A DNA stretch of 64,000 nt from CAG-791 sp045130475 (GCA_045130475.1 JBGUPU010000041.1:13213-77212); one strand, 5' to 3'. Shown: positions 7,771 through 16,429, numbered from the stretch's first letter. The notes: a model not told the origin generated them from the letters alone. Program-made: numbers and translations.

Positions 7771-8442
7771 TCAGCCCATGTAGTCGCCGTTGTAGCTCAC
7801 GAGAACCGCGCTGCCCACGCCCTCGAGCTCCGACAGTTCGTTGACGAAATCGGTGTTATCATCCTTGAGCCTGATCTCCAGATTCAGTTCCACACTGCCT
7901 TTGCGGGCGGTTTTGCTCTTGACAGTGCATTTGCCGGTTTTTTCTTTCAGGAAAGCCATTGCTCTCTGTTCGCTGTCATGATTGATGCAGTCAAGGACGA
8001 CGATATAAGGATTGGTGTTTTCCTTGCGGTTTGCAAAAAACAGAATAATGAGGCCGATCAGCACGCTGCCGAAAACAGCCAGCGGGATCATTCCTGCCGC
8101 AAGGACAATGCCTGCGGCGATAGCCCAGAACAGGAAAGCAATGTCGAGGGGCTCTTTAATAGCAGTTCTGAAACGGACGATGGACAGAGCACCGACCATA
8201 CCGAGGGAAAGAACGACGTTGCTGGTCACTGCCAGGATCACGAGTGTTGTGATCATTGTGAGTGCTACTAAAGTCACTCCGAAAGAGGACGAGTACATGA
8301 CACCCGCATAGGTCTTTTTATAGATCAGATAGATAAATACACCCATGCCGAATGCCAGGACAAGGGCGACCACCATATCAAACATGCTTATTGCTGTAAC
8401 ATTGGAAAGGAAACTGGATTTGAAAATATCCGAAAATGTCAT
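7771..8442 (-). CDS. DUF4956 membrane protein
   Basis: 223 residues. The N-terminal half has four membrane segments (for example MFDMVVALVLAFGMGVFIYLI and VTLVALTMITTLVILAVTSNVVLSLG), with the family's central motif GMVGALSIVRFRTAIKEPLDIAFLFWAIAAGI. The C-terminal half is a soluble alpha/beta domain of about 95 residues. AGAGGT precedes the ATG at 8442. DUF4956 proteins typically sit beside VTC-domain polyphosphate-polymerase-like proteins, as here, and have been proposed to form a membrane complex with them. The biochemical role is unknown. Confidence 0.88.
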   Translation of the reverse strand: MTFSDIFKSSFLSNVTAISMFDMVVALVLAFGMGVFIYLIYKKTYAGVMYSSSFGVTLVALTMITTLVILAVTSNVVLSLGMVGALSIVRFRTAIKEPLDIAFLFWAIAAGIVLAAGMIPLAVFGSVLIGLIILFFANRKENTNPYIVVLDCINHDSEQRAMAFLKEKTGKCTVKSKTARKGSVELNLEIRLKDDNTDFVNELSELEGVGSAVLVSYNGDYMG

Positions 8443-8499
8443 TTTACTTACCTCTTTCTTCTTTATTGGTCCTTTTTTATTTTTTCTGTTTGTTCTCGA

Positions 8500-8544
8500 A
8501 AATGTTTATTTAAAAAATGTTTATTCTTTAAATGTTTATTCTTT
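8500..8544. repeat. 15-bp tandem repeat, three copies
   Basis: AAATGTTTATT occurs at 8500, 8515 and 8530, an exact 15-bp period (AAATGTTTATTCTTT consensus), in the AT-rich gap between the VTC gene and the DUF4956 gene. An inverted repeat AACTGTT / AACAGTT (8549-8569) adjoins it. On the transcribed minus strand this forms a leader between two co-directional genes. Function unknown. Confidence 0.7.
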
Positions 8545-8619
8545 GAAAAACTGTTAATGAAAAACAGTTAATTCTTTAAAAAATGTCACTGTCAGGCTGA
8601 TTGGAATAGAATCGCAAGC

Positions 8620-9312
8620 CTAATCATAAATCCTGCACTGTGCATATTTGGAAAAGGCGCAGACTCGTCTTCCAGGTGTCTGCACTGCGTCTCTGATGAT
8701 AGAGGGCAGGTAGGCGTCCCATTTAACTTCCAGGATGATCCCCGCATCACCCGCCGGGATCGTCACACAATCGGGATTGAGGAAGTCTGTACACCGCATT
8801 CCTGTCCGGATGTCATAATCAAATGTGACTCTGACATTGCCCGGCCTGTATATAAAGGGCTCTCTGGTGTAGTCGACGATCGTCATCGGCCGCATTCCCT
8901 GGTACCGCATCTTGCAGTACAGCTCCTGGATCAGGGAGTGGGGGGAATGCAGCATCCAGTCAATGTCTCCGTCCACGATCTTTTGTGCCTGATCCACTGT
9001 CAGCGGCGCTGAGTACTTGGTCCCGAGTCCGTTTAGTTTGCTTTTTTTCTCGAGATGGATCACGGAGGAAGGATCGCCGTTGTAGTAGCGGATCCTGAAT
9101 TTTTCCCTTCTGTTCACCCCGTCGACCTTTTCCCGAAGCGCTTTGTCGTTCAGATTGTCAAAGTACAGGCTCCTGATCAGGTACCTGCCGTCCACTGCGT
9201 GGGGATCGGTCTCGGCGACCGCTCTTAACCTCTGTCTGATGGAAAGCAGATCTGACCGGGAAATCTCATGTTTCCACTCATGTCGATAATGGATTTCTTT
9301 TTTTGCTGCCAT
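8620..9312 (-). CDS. VTC-domain (polyphosphate polymerase-like) protein
   Basis: About 230 residues, cytosolic. It has the VTC signature: a basic start (YRHEWKHEIS), RYLIRSLYFDN, REKFRIRYYNGDPSSVIHLEKKSKLNG with the basic nucleotide and phosphate-binding residues, PFIYRPGNVRVTFDYDIRTG and a late EVKWD acidic motif. The tunnel-forming basic residues and the glutamate in EVKWD fit the triphosphate tunnel metalloenzyme fold that makes polyphosphate in yeast Vtc4. ATG 9312 is a cautious start; a GTG at 9336 is in frame, but the AGAGAG site lies directly against it. It heads the minus-strand VTC / DUF4956 / Cthe_2159 set. No CotH kinase gene is in view. Confidence 0.85.
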   Translation of the reverse strand: MAAKKEIHYRHEWKHEISRSDLLSIRQRLRAVAETDPHAVDGRYLIRSLYFDNLNDKALREKVDGVNRREKFRIRYYNGDPSSVIHLEKKSKLNGLGTKYSAPLTVDQAQKIVDGDIDWMLHSPHSLIQELYCKMRYQGMRPMTIVDYTREPFIYRPGNVRVTFDYDIRTGMRCTDFLNPDCVTIPAGDAGIILEVKWDAYLPSIIRDAVQTPGRRVCAFSKYAQCRIYD

Positions 9313-9570
9313 GCCGGATGTCACTTCTGTGATCACCTCTCTTTCAAATTCACCTCTGATGCCGGGCGTTCTTACGCTGCCGCAGCGCTTACTGAGGAAT
9401 TGTCGGAAGTGTTTTTTGTTTCTGTTTATCTTTTGTACATGTGATATTATTCATCATGAAACTTAGACCAGCCTTAGAAAAGAAAGGTATATTTGCTGAA
9501 AGACAAACAAAAAACAGGAGCCCTGCCCGAAAGAGCAGGATGCCTGTCTGATGCATAATTTACGGTATCC
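9313..9570. other. Divergent intergenic region
   Basis: AT-rich spacer between the minus-strand VTC gene and the plus-strand HD gene. I see no coding frame, no convincing paired promoter for the minus strand and no terminator; only the extended -10 listed next is clear. Confidence 0.5.
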
Positions 9571-9579
9571 TGTTATAAT
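9571..9579 (+). promoter_or_regulatory. Extended -10 promoter for the HD-domain gene
   Basis: TGTTATAAT, an extended -10 (TGn plus TATAAT), 56 bases before the HD gene's ATG. No good -35 hexamer is visible at 17 bases, which is common for extended -10 promoters. Confidence 0.55.
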
Positions 9580-9634
9580 AGTCTTCGACAAGAAAGAGAA
9601 ATTCTTTCTGAGAACAGTGAAGGAGATGATTTTT

Positions 9635-10204
9635 ATGGAAAAACTGACGATTGATGAGGCAAAGAGACTGAATGATACCATGGTGACGGAGGACCATCTC
9701 AAGCTCCACGCGGCCAATGTTGCCGCATGTATGGGAGCTATGGCGGAGCACTTTGGTTCAGATAAGGAGCACTGGGAGGCAGTCGGATATCTGCACGACT
9801 ATGATTATGAGAAGTATCCGGAGGAGCATCTGGCCCATACCGAGGAACCTCTGCGCGCGGCAGGTGTTCCCGAGGAAGATATCCGGGCGATCCTCAGCCA
9901 CGGATATTCCATCTGCACAGATGTGGAACCTGTCTCCGAGATGGAGAAAAGTCTTTTTACAGTAGATGAACTGAGCGGGATCATCCAGGCCGCAGCGAGG
10001 ATGCGTCCCAATGGCATCGAGGACATGAGTCTGAAGAGCTTTATGAAGAAATGGAAGGACAAGCGTTTCGCCGCAGGCTGTAACCGGGAAATAATCCTGC
10101 GCGGCTGCGGGATGCTGGGCATGGAGATCAGGGATGTCGCGGAGATCTGCATCCGGGGTATGCAGGAACATGCTCAGGAGCTGGGACTGGCCAGGCCGGA
10201 GTAA
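9635..10204 (+). CDS. HD-domain phosphohydrolase-like protein
   Basis: 189 residues, soluble. His25 (LKLHAANV), the HD doublet His54-Asp55 in GYLHDYDYEKYPEEH, and a later ILSHGYS form the metal-binding pattern of the HD superfamily; the arrangement matches the short HDIG-type hydrolases common in Firmicutes. ATG 9635 is chosen because AAGGAG lies 12 bases upstream; an ATG at 9626 is too close to it. The natural substrate, usually a nucleotide or phosphate ester, cannot be stated. A single gene with its own promoter; the next gene starts 49 bases later. Confidence 0.85.
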   Translation: MEKLTIDEAKRLNDTMVTEDHLKLHAANVAACMGAMAEHFGSDKEHWEAVGYLHDYDYEKYPEEHLAHTEEPLRAAGVPEEDIRAILSHGYSICTDVEPVSEMEKSLFTVDELSGIIQAAARMRPNGIEDMSLKSFMKKWKDKRFAAGCNREIILRGCGMLGMEIRDVAEICIRGMQEHAQELGLARPE

Positions 10205-10253
10205 AAAATACAGAGCATTGTTAACGGTGTCATGACAATCTGCGGGAGGTTTT

Positions 10254-11531
10254 ATGGAAAAAAGACTATGTTATTGCAGGTCGTGTGCAAGCTGCTTTAT
10301 CATAACACCCGACAAAGCATGCCCTAAATGCCGTGGAAAACTGATTTCCTCTGTGGTCACGGAGGAAGAGTGGAACCGGAGCAGCGCAGAACAGAAGGCC
10401 GCATACAAGGCCAGTCTGTCCGCCTTGGGCAGTACAGCCGGCGGCGGCCAGAGCAGTCAGACTTCCCAAAACAAATATTCCCAAAACAGCAATTCCCAAA
10501 AGGATCATTCCGCGAATGCTGATGCCCGTAATAAAAATACTCAAAATGCAGATACCGCAAATAAGAAGACGGCGCAGGGTACCAAGTCCTCCCGTGAAAA
10601 GAAGGGCAGTGATCAGGCGAAAAAGTCGGGCTGGAAATCCGTATTGGGAAAGCTCCTGCTTGTCCTTGCAGCAGGATATGTGATTTTTCTGATATTCAGG
10701 CCCTATGACGGAGCCTGCACGAGCTATGAGTCTGCGGGAAAAAAGGTCTACAAGCAGATCAGTAAATACGATTCTGAAGTTTATGTCTCTTATCACTCTG
10801 ATCATTTTAACCGCATCATAGGCATTAATGATGATATTAATAATATCCTGAAGGAAGCCTGCAAAAATAATGGGAATCCCCGGGAGGGAGATCACCTGGC
10901 CATGAACGCAGGCTGGGCCGGAGGGGAATACACGGCGGTTGAACAAAGAGACAAAACGCATAACCTGAACATTACACTGACTATGTCTTACGGGACAAGC
11001 AAGGAACAGGAAGACGAGTTAAAAAACAAGGCGGATTCCATTCTGGCCGGGCTCAACATCAGCGGAGCTTCCGATTATGAAAAGGTAAGGGCGATCTATA
11101 ATTATATCTGCTCGAATGTCGTCTATGACTATGACCATTTGGATGATGACAGCTACCGCCTGCAATATACTGCTTATGCCGCTGCGATCAACGGGACTGC
11201 TGTCTGCTCCGGCATCGCCGATCTGTTTTATTATCTGGCCACTGCTGCCGGACTTGAAGCCCGGATCACGATCAACGATATCCATGCGTGGAATATTGTC
11301 AAGGTTGACGGGAAGTATTATTACCTGGATCCCACCTGGGACCTGGGCCTGAGCGAGAGCGAATATCGGTATTTCCTGCGCGGCTCCGGGGATTTCGTCA
11401 GTATTTTGAACGGACCTGAACACGCTGCGCACAGAGAGGATCTGATGGCAGGTTTTCTCATCGGACCCAAGCATCCCTTAAGCAATGTGGAACAGGAATA
11501 TACAATAAGTGAAAATGCCTATGTCAGATGA
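10254..11531 (+). CDS. Zinc-ribbon, membrane-anchored transglutaminase-like protein
   Basis: 425 residues. A zinc-ribbon start (C11-x2-C14 ... C23-x2-C26) is followed by a Ser/Asn/Gln/Lys-rich linker (about 55-125), one membrane segment (about 130-148) and an extracytoplasmic transglutaminase-like domain. The catalytic triad is visible: Cys318 in GTAVCSGIADLF, His344 in NDIHAWNIVKV and Asp359 in YYLDPTWD. Bacterial members are usually cysteine proteases or cross-linking enzymes at the envelope; substrate unknown. The zinc ribbon faces the cytoplasm, so this architecture could sense or recruit on one side and act on the other. GGGAGG precedes the ATG. Followed by a strong terminator. Confidence 0.85.
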   Translation: MEKRLCYCRSCASCFIITPDKACPKCRGKLISSVVTEEEWNRSSAEQKAAYKASLSALGSTAGGGQSSQTSQNKYSQNSNSQKDHSANADARNKNTQNADTANKKTAQGTKSSREKKGSDQAKKSGWKSVLGKLLLVLAAGYVIFLIFRPYDGACTSYESAGKKVYKQISKYDSEVYVSYHSDHFNRIIGINDDINNILKEACKNNGNPREGDHLAMNAGWAGGEYTAVEQRDKTHNLNITLTMSYGTSKEQEDELKNKADSILAGLNISGASDYEKVRAIYNYICSNVVYDYDHLDDDSYRLQYTAYAAAINGTAVCSGIADLFYYLATAAGLEARITINDIHAWNIVKVDGKYYYLDPTWDLGLSESEYRYFLRGSGDFVSILNGPEHAAHREDLMAGFLIGPKHPLSNVEQEYTISENAYVR

Positions 11532-11573
11532 CAGGGTCAGCCTGTCCTCTGTTCCGGCTGCCGGACGTAAAAA

Positions 11574-11630
11574 AGTCCCCTGTCTGAAGTGGTTTGAAGT
11601 CATTTCAGGCAGAGGACTCTTTTCTTTTTA
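11574..11630. terminator. Bidirectional terminator
   Basis: AGTCCCCTGTCTGAA (11574-11588) pairs with TTCAGGCAGAGGACT (11604-11618), followed by CTTTTCTTTTT on the plus strand. The minus strand also carries a T run after the stem. It separates two convergent genes. Confidence 0.85.
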
Positions 11631-11668
11631 TGATCTTTATTACCTATGGTATTATCCTATGATTTTCA

Positions 11669-12631
11669 TTATCCCATGATCGCGAGTGCGGTCTGCCCGA
11701 CGTAGAGCATGCACATGAGGGCACCTTCTGCCCGGTTCAGACGCTTTCCGGTAGCGATAAAGACAAAACTCACCATGCTGATCAGGATCAGGAAAAGAAG
11801 GTTGACAGTGAGTTCATAGGTGACAGGCAGGGGATTGAGGACAGCGGTTGTGCCGAGGATGAACATGATATTGAACAGGTTGGATCCCACGACATTGCCC
11901 ACGGCAAGACCGTTTTCATGCTTGCGGGATGCCACAATGGAGGTCACAAGCTCGGGGAGGGATGTGCCGACAGCCACGATCGTAAGGCCCACCAGTGTCT
12001 CAGACATTCCGAAAAAGTAAGCGATGCTCTTTGCCGAATTGACTACTGCCTGTCCGCCGCCGACAATGAGGGCGACCCCGACGACCATGAGGAGGATGCA
12101 CTTTTTGAGAGAAATATCTTCATAGACGGTTTCTTCCTCTGTCTGGCCGTGCATTGCGTCGCGCACCAGAAGGAACATATAGACTGCGAAGATGATCAGA
12201 AGGGCAAGGCCTTCCGGTCTGCTGATCATCCCGACAGTGCCGCCTGCTGCCTTGCCGGCCATGAGACCGCCGCCGAAGATAAGGACAAGGACTGTCATCA
12301 GGATAGAGAAGGGGAAATCTCTTTTGATGATCTCCGAGGAGACCGGCACAGGAGAGAAGAGGGCGCAGAAGCCCAGAACACAGAGCAGGTTAAACATATT
12401 GGAACCGACCACATTGCTGAGGGCGAGTTCATTGGAATGATTCAGAGCAGCAGTCGTGCTCACGGCAAGCTCCGGGGCGCTGGTGCCCAAGGCCACAATG
12501 GTGAGGCCGATGATCAGACTGGGCACATTGAATTTTTTTGCCAAGGAGGCACTGCCGTCCACGAACAGATCCGCGCCTTTGATCAGAGCGGCAAAACCAA
12601 TGATCAGTACCAGAATGTTTACGAATATCAT
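11669..12631 (-). CDS. CaCA-family sodium/calcium (cation) antiporter
   Basis: About 320 residues, ten predicted membrane segments in two inverted halves, each with the alpha-repeat motif: GLTIVALGTSAPELAVS and GLTIVAVGTSLPELVTS, both followed by GN(V)VGSNLFN-type sequences. This is the YrbG-type K+-independent exchanger family, which moves Ca2+ or another divalent cation against Na+ or H+. The ATG at 12631 is preferred; a TTG at 12643 sits directly on the AGGAGG. The gene lies behind a yybP-ykoY riboswitch, so Mn2+ export is a reasonable physiological guess. It is transcribed alone. Confidence 0.88.
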   Translation of the reverse strand: MIFVNILVLIIGFAALIKGADLFVDGSASLAKKFNVPSLIIGLTIVALGTSAPELAVSTTAALNHSNELALSNVVGSNMFNLLCVLGFCALFSPVPVSSEIIKRDFPFSILMTVLVLIFGGGLMAGKAAGGTVGMISRPEGLALLIIFAVYMFLLVRDAMHGQTEEETVYEDISLKKCILLMVVGVALIVGGGQAVVNSAKSIAYFFGMSETLVGLTIVAVGTSLPELVTSIVASRKHENGLAVGNVVGSNLFNIMFILGTTAVLNPLPVTYELTVNLLFLILISMVSFVFIATGKRLNRAEGALMCMLYVGQTALAIMG

Positions 12632-12660
12632 GATCCTCTTCAAACCTCCTATAACAGGTG

Positions 12661-12800
12661 AAAAAAAAAGAGACTTTTACCGCATTCAACATGCAGTAAA
12701 AGTCTCGCTTCTTGCCAACATATACCGGGGATTTTATTTCCCGTATTGACGAATATATGTCACACGAAATCGTGCAAGCTACTCCCGATTACTTTCGAGA
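12661..12800 (-). promoter_or_regulatory. yybP-ykoY manganese riboswitch with terminator platform
   Basis: Read on the minus strand the leader contains the family's conserved blocks in order: CGGGAGTAGC (L1), a short hairpin CACG-ATTT-CGTG, TCGTCAAT (L3 side), GGGA / TCCC hairpin with CCCCGG, and GGCAAGA. These match GGGAGTAGC ... TCGTCAAT ... CCGG ... GCAAGA of known yybP-ykoY elements. P1 can form from AAAGT (12791-12795) with ACTTT (12699-12703). The latter lies within the terminator stem GAGACTTTTAC / GTAAAAGTCTC (12670-12706), which is followed by nine Ts. Ligand binding should stabilise P1 and break the terminator, giving an ON switch for the antiporter gene. Confidence 0.82.
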
Positions 12801-12922
12801 TGGATATTACACTGATTTCTCTGAGATGTCTATCCGTTTTTTGCTGAAAAAAGTGTATTAATTTTAAGCCATTCAGACCGCATCGGCCGACAAGTCTTTC
12901 GGGTCCCGGAAGGTGTGCCCGG

Positions 12923-13348
12923 TCACACAAACTCGTACAGGTTCAGTCCTGTGACAGCCTCGTCATGACGGCGCCCCACCGTTCCGTCTATCCTGCGGAC
13001 AAACATCTCGCAGGTTGCGGACAGACGGCATTCTGCCAGGTGTCCTCCGACCACCGAGAGATCCTCGCGGGCCAGATTGATGTGCAGGTGCAGATAGATC
13101 TCCCCGTCCTTTGTGGAGATGTTCCCGTGGAGAGAGGAGATTTCCAGGGGTTCATCAAAGGTCTTTTTATGAAACTCCCTTGATGAGACGTCATAAAGGC
13201 CCACTACAGCGTGATCCGCTGCCCCGAGGGCATCCACGGAACCCAGTTTCATATTTTCTTTTTTGCAGAAAGCTGTCAGAGTGCTGACGATCTCTTCGCC
13301 CCTGTCCATGCGGATAACATAAGTGTCCCCGAATTTTCGATAATCCAT
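12923..13348 (-). CDS. PCC/DUF296-domain protein
   Basis: 141 residues, soluble. It matches the PPC/PCC (DUF296) fold: YVIRMDRGEEIVSTLTAFCKKE, then SVDALGAADHAVVGLYD, EISSLHGNISTKDGEIYLHLHINL and a late VVGGHLAECRLSATCEMF. The histidines of SLHGN, YLHLH and GGHL correspond to the family's metal-binding set. In bacteria the domain occurs alone and its role is unclear; plants use it in AT-hook DNA-binding proteins. ATG 13348 follows AAGGAG by about 7 bases; the open frame extends upstream without a ribosome site. It appears monocistronic. Confidence 0.88.
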   Translation of the reverse strand: MDYRKFGDTYVIRMDRGEEIVSTLTAFCKKENMKLGSVDALGAADHAVVGLYDVSSREFHKKTFDEPLEISSLHGNISTKDGEIYLHLHINLAREDLSVVGGHLAECRLSATCEMFVRRIDGTVGRRHDEAVTGLNLYEFV

Positions 13349-13689
13349 TTTATACTCCTTTGCCGCTTCCCCGGAAGCGCATTCTCCCGGTACCACATCA
13401 AAAATATTCCTGTAACAATAGTATAGCATTTAATGAAAAGAATACGGAAGGGATATGAAGCTCCCCGTCCCATTGAAATCTTATCCGGGAAGGGATCGGG
13501 ATCTCTTATCTCTTCAGCACTTCCTGATCCAGCATGCCTGACTTTCCGGAGCCATATGCAACTCATTATATATTACCCTCTTTGATTCTTCCATCTTTTA
13601 TCCGGACAATATGGTATAATGTTTAACGGATTTACATTACGCCATCATTGGATGAAGTAACTGGATTACTGACAGGATGGGAGGAGAGA
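13349..13689. other. Divergent intergenic region with two extended -10 boxes
   Basis: 341 bases without a gene. The minus strand carries TGCTATACT (13420-13428), a likely promoter for the PCC/DUF296 gene. The plus strand carries TGGTATAAT (13612-13620), a likely promoter for the GH114-like lipoprotein. I see nothing else of note between them. Confidence 0.55.
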
Positions 13690-16200
13690 ATGAAAAAAGT
13701 ATCGTCATTTTTGGCATTTCTGCTGATCCTGTGTCTGCTGGCAGGATGTTCCGGGGGAGCAGGGCAGGGAGCCGGAAGCACTCCTGCAGCCGGAGATGCC
13801 TCTCAGGATGCAGGAACGGAGGCGTCCGCATCGGAAACAATTGAACAGATCCCTGGAACGTATGTCAGCAGTGACGGATGGATCGTAGACTATGATCCGG
13901 AACTCATAGAGATCGGGGAAGAAGACGAACACCGCGTAGAATTTCTCTACACCGGTGAGCAGGTAGGCGACAATTTCCTGTACATCGAATATATTCCCGA
14001 CAAACAGCCCCAGGAAGTCCTCACGGAACAGATCGAGGACTTCGACGAAGACGCCATAGAGCGGGAAGAAGGCTTTATCGGTCCCGATCGCTGGTACTTT
14101 GGGGCATCCGTCGACGACAGTGATGACCTGCAGGTGACCATCGACTACAAGTCCATGGAATACAAGGACGGAGTGCTTCTGAGTGTCATCCAGACCAGTC
14201 TGGCAACGGAAGGTGCTCTGGAATATCTCATGGATGATAGTTTTCATGATATAGTCAACTCCATGACGTTTAAAGACGCGGAGCCCCAGACCATGTTCTC
14301 CTATTATCCCGGTACCTACAAAAGGACTGCCGATGCAGAGGATGCTCCCGACACGGTCGTTTTGTACGAAGACCGTTCCGGATCCCTGCTGAGTGAAGAC
14401 GGGGAAGATGAGACCATTGTGATCTGGACCAGCAATGAACTTCTGGGCAGAAATGAAGCCGTATCCTGGGAGTATACGATTGAAGGCAATTATCTCTACC
14501 TCAATCTGGACGACGACTGGGTGGAATATGAAAAAGATGCGTCCATAGCACCGGAATTCGGCGGCAAGGCAGAAAGCTCCTCCGTAAAGGAGATGCTGGA
14601 TCAGCAGTCCGAAAAAGCCCGGAATGATGCGGCAGCTTCTGTACAGGGGACACCCGCAGCTGACGCGGCTGTACAGGCTGCACCTGCAGCTGACGCGGCT
14701 GCAGAGGGAGCAACAGCAGCAGAGACAGCAGCTGCTGCTCAGGAAATCTCTGAAGAGGATGCGGAGAAATACGAAAAGGAAATCGAAGAGCTCTACACCA
14801 AGGACGGTCCCGGTACTCTCGGCCGCATCCACAAGATGCAGGCTTTCCTGATGGAGCTCGCCCTCCATGCCAAGACCAGGAATCCTGATTTCAAGATTGT
14901 CGTACAGGGCGCGGAATATCTGGGCTTCAAGGACGGCAATATCAAAAACGAACTGGATCCGTCCATGATGGCGCTGATTGACGGCTGGGGAATTGAGAGC
15001 ATGGTCGGCAAAGACTCCTCCATCCCGCCTAATTCCCTGCAAAGACCCTATATTGCTCTTTCCCAGGCAGGAAAATATATCTCCGATACGACCGTTATTA
15101 CATCTGAAGAAGATCTGGAAAACTATATTGCCAAGGCAAAAAGCTGGGGCGTTGTCCCCTTCCCCCGCATTGGCGGCGACCTGGCGCAGGAGCTCTATCC
15201 CGGAGAGCGCTGGGCTGACAATTTTGACTATTTCTGGGTAGAGGATCCCGAAAAGATCGGTCTGTCCGAGTATGTCGACGGCTCCCGCGATGTGGACAAT
15301 CTCAAGGACGCGGGCACCTATCTCTACAATATCAACGGACGACCCTATGATAACTGGGATCTGTGGGATCAGGAGGAAGCGGTATTTGAAGAAGGAAGCG
15401 GAGACCGGACCCGGATCACGGATTCCTATGCCTGCGGCCTGCTGGTGCCCTCCGAAAACGGCTGCTATAAACCTGTCGGTGAAGATCCCGATGATGAAAC
15501 CATCGCCGAGATCACCGATGAATACGGCGACCGCTGGGACTGGTGGTGGAGAAAAGAGGGTCTGTGCGAACATAACGGCAGGGAAACCTGGCTCGATGCC
15601 ATCCGCAATTCAGACTATGATGTCGTCTATATCGATTCCTGTTACAACCACCGGGCAGGCCCGGACCAGCTGACTCCTCTGACCAGAGAGGAGGTGGAGA
15701 GCCTCAAGACAAAGCCGGACGGCGGACGCCGGCAGGTCCTTTCCTACCTCGCGATCGGGACTGCAGAGCAGAATCGCTGGTACTGCCAGGATGACTGGAA
15801 ATGGCACGATCCGACCAATCTCAACTCCTCTTACAGCATGAAGACCGGCGAGGTCCAGTGGATCGGAAACCGCTCCTATTACATTCCTTTCGAAGCGACC
15901 GAGACAGGCGGGGAGGCAGAAGGAGACCCCATCCCCACATGGCTGGCTTTCAGCTTCGGCTATGATTATCCCGAGGAATCCGTTGTACAGTGGTGGCACA
16001 AGGACTGGCGCGACATCATTATCAACGGCGGCGGGAAATATTCCAATATCGCCACCGGAGACAATACCTCCTCTATTGACAGGATCCTGGACCAGGGATT
16101 CGACGGCGTCTATCTGGACAACGCGGATTCCAGCTGGGACGATGCGTGGTTCTGCTATGAAGATTACTGGGAGGAGCGCGGAGGCATCCCGACCGAATAA
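13690..16200 (+). CDS. Lipoprotein with GH114/TM1410-like glycosidase domain
   Basis: 836 residues. The signal peptide ends in the lipobox LLAGC (Cys20), so it is a surface lipoprotein. An N-terminal module (about 45-290) of beta-rich sequence contains two similar GTY segments (IPGTYVSSDGW and YPGTYKRTADA). An Ala/Gln-rich linker (about 318-350) and a helical segment follow. The C-terminal half (about 385-836) resembles the endo-alpha-1,4-polygalactosaminidase / TM1410 family (GH114): VVYIDSCYN, VLSYLAIGTAEQNRWYCQDD, QWWHKDWRDI and GFDGVYLDNADSSWDDAW with the acidic catalytic candidates. GGGAGGAGA precedes ATG 13690. It probably degrades an alpha-galactosaminoglycan or similar surface polymer; substrate unproven. 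Confidence 0.82.
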   Translation: MKKVSSFLAFLLILCLLAGCSGGAGQGAGSTPAAGDASQDAGTEASASETIEQIPGTYVSSDGWIVDYDPELIEIGEEDEHRVEFLYTGEQVGDNFLYIEYIPDKQPQEVLTEQIEDFDEDAIEREEGFIGPDRWYFGASVDDSDDLQVTIDYKSMEYKDGVLLSVIQTSLATEGALEYLMDDSFHDIVNSMTFKDAEPQTMFSYYPGTYKRTADAEDAPDTVVLYEDRSGSLLSEDGEDETIVIWTSNELLGRNEAVSWEYTIEGNYLYLNLDDDWVEYEKDASIAPEFGGKAESSSVKEMLDQQSEKARNDAAASVQGTPAADAAVQAAPAADAAAEGATAAETAAAAQEISEEDAEKYEKEIEELYTKDGPGTLGRIHKMQAFLMELALHAKTRNPDFKIVVQGAEYLGFKDGNIKNELDPSMMALIDGWGIESMVGKDSSIPPNSLQRPYIALSQAGKYISDTTVITSEEDLENYIAKAKSWGVVPFPRIGGDLAQELYPGERWADNFDYFWVEDPEKIGLSEYVDGSRDVDNLKDAGTYLYNINGRPYDNWDLWDQEEAVFEEGSGDRTRITDSYACGLLVPSENGCYKPVGEDPDDETIAEITDEYGDRWDWWWRKEGLCEHNGRETWLDAIRNSDYDVVYIDSCYNHRAGPDQLTPLTREEVESLKTKPDGGRRQVLSYLAIGTAEQNRWYCQDDWKWHDPTNLNSSYSMKTGEVQWIGNRSYYIPFEATETGGEAEGDPIPTWLAFSFGYDYPEESVVQWWHKDWRDIIINGGGKYSNIATGDNTSSIDRILDQGFDGVYLDNADSSWDDAWFCYEDYWEERGGIPTE

Positions 16201-16316
16201 AAATCACGCATATACGGCTATATGTCTAAACGTGTGTACGTCTATACGGCAAAGATCCCTGAAAAAATGCGGCAGGTCAGTCATCTGTCCTTCCTGCGCG
16301 GAAAATGCATAATTTG

Positions 16317-16345
16317 TTTGCAATAAACATTGTTATGGCTATAAT
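16317..16345 (+). promoter_or_regulatory. Sigma-A-type promoter for the aldolase gene
   Basis: TTTGCA (16317-16322), a 17-base spacer and a consensus TATAAT (16340-16345), 84 bases before the ATG. The leader ends with AAAGGACAAGGGGG as ribosome-binding site. Confidence 0.75.
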
Positions 16346-16429
16346 AAAACTATGTAGTATGCAAACTATACACGAAATATTGCAGCAACAATTAGTTTTC
16401 GCGCGCACTAAAGGACAAGGGGGATAATT

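Noticed and set aside
13705..15573. A 622-codon minus-strand frame opposite the GH114-like lipoprotein
   Set aside because: The plus-strand gene has a signal peptide, lipobox and family motifs; the antisense product has low-complexity cysteine and serine runs only.
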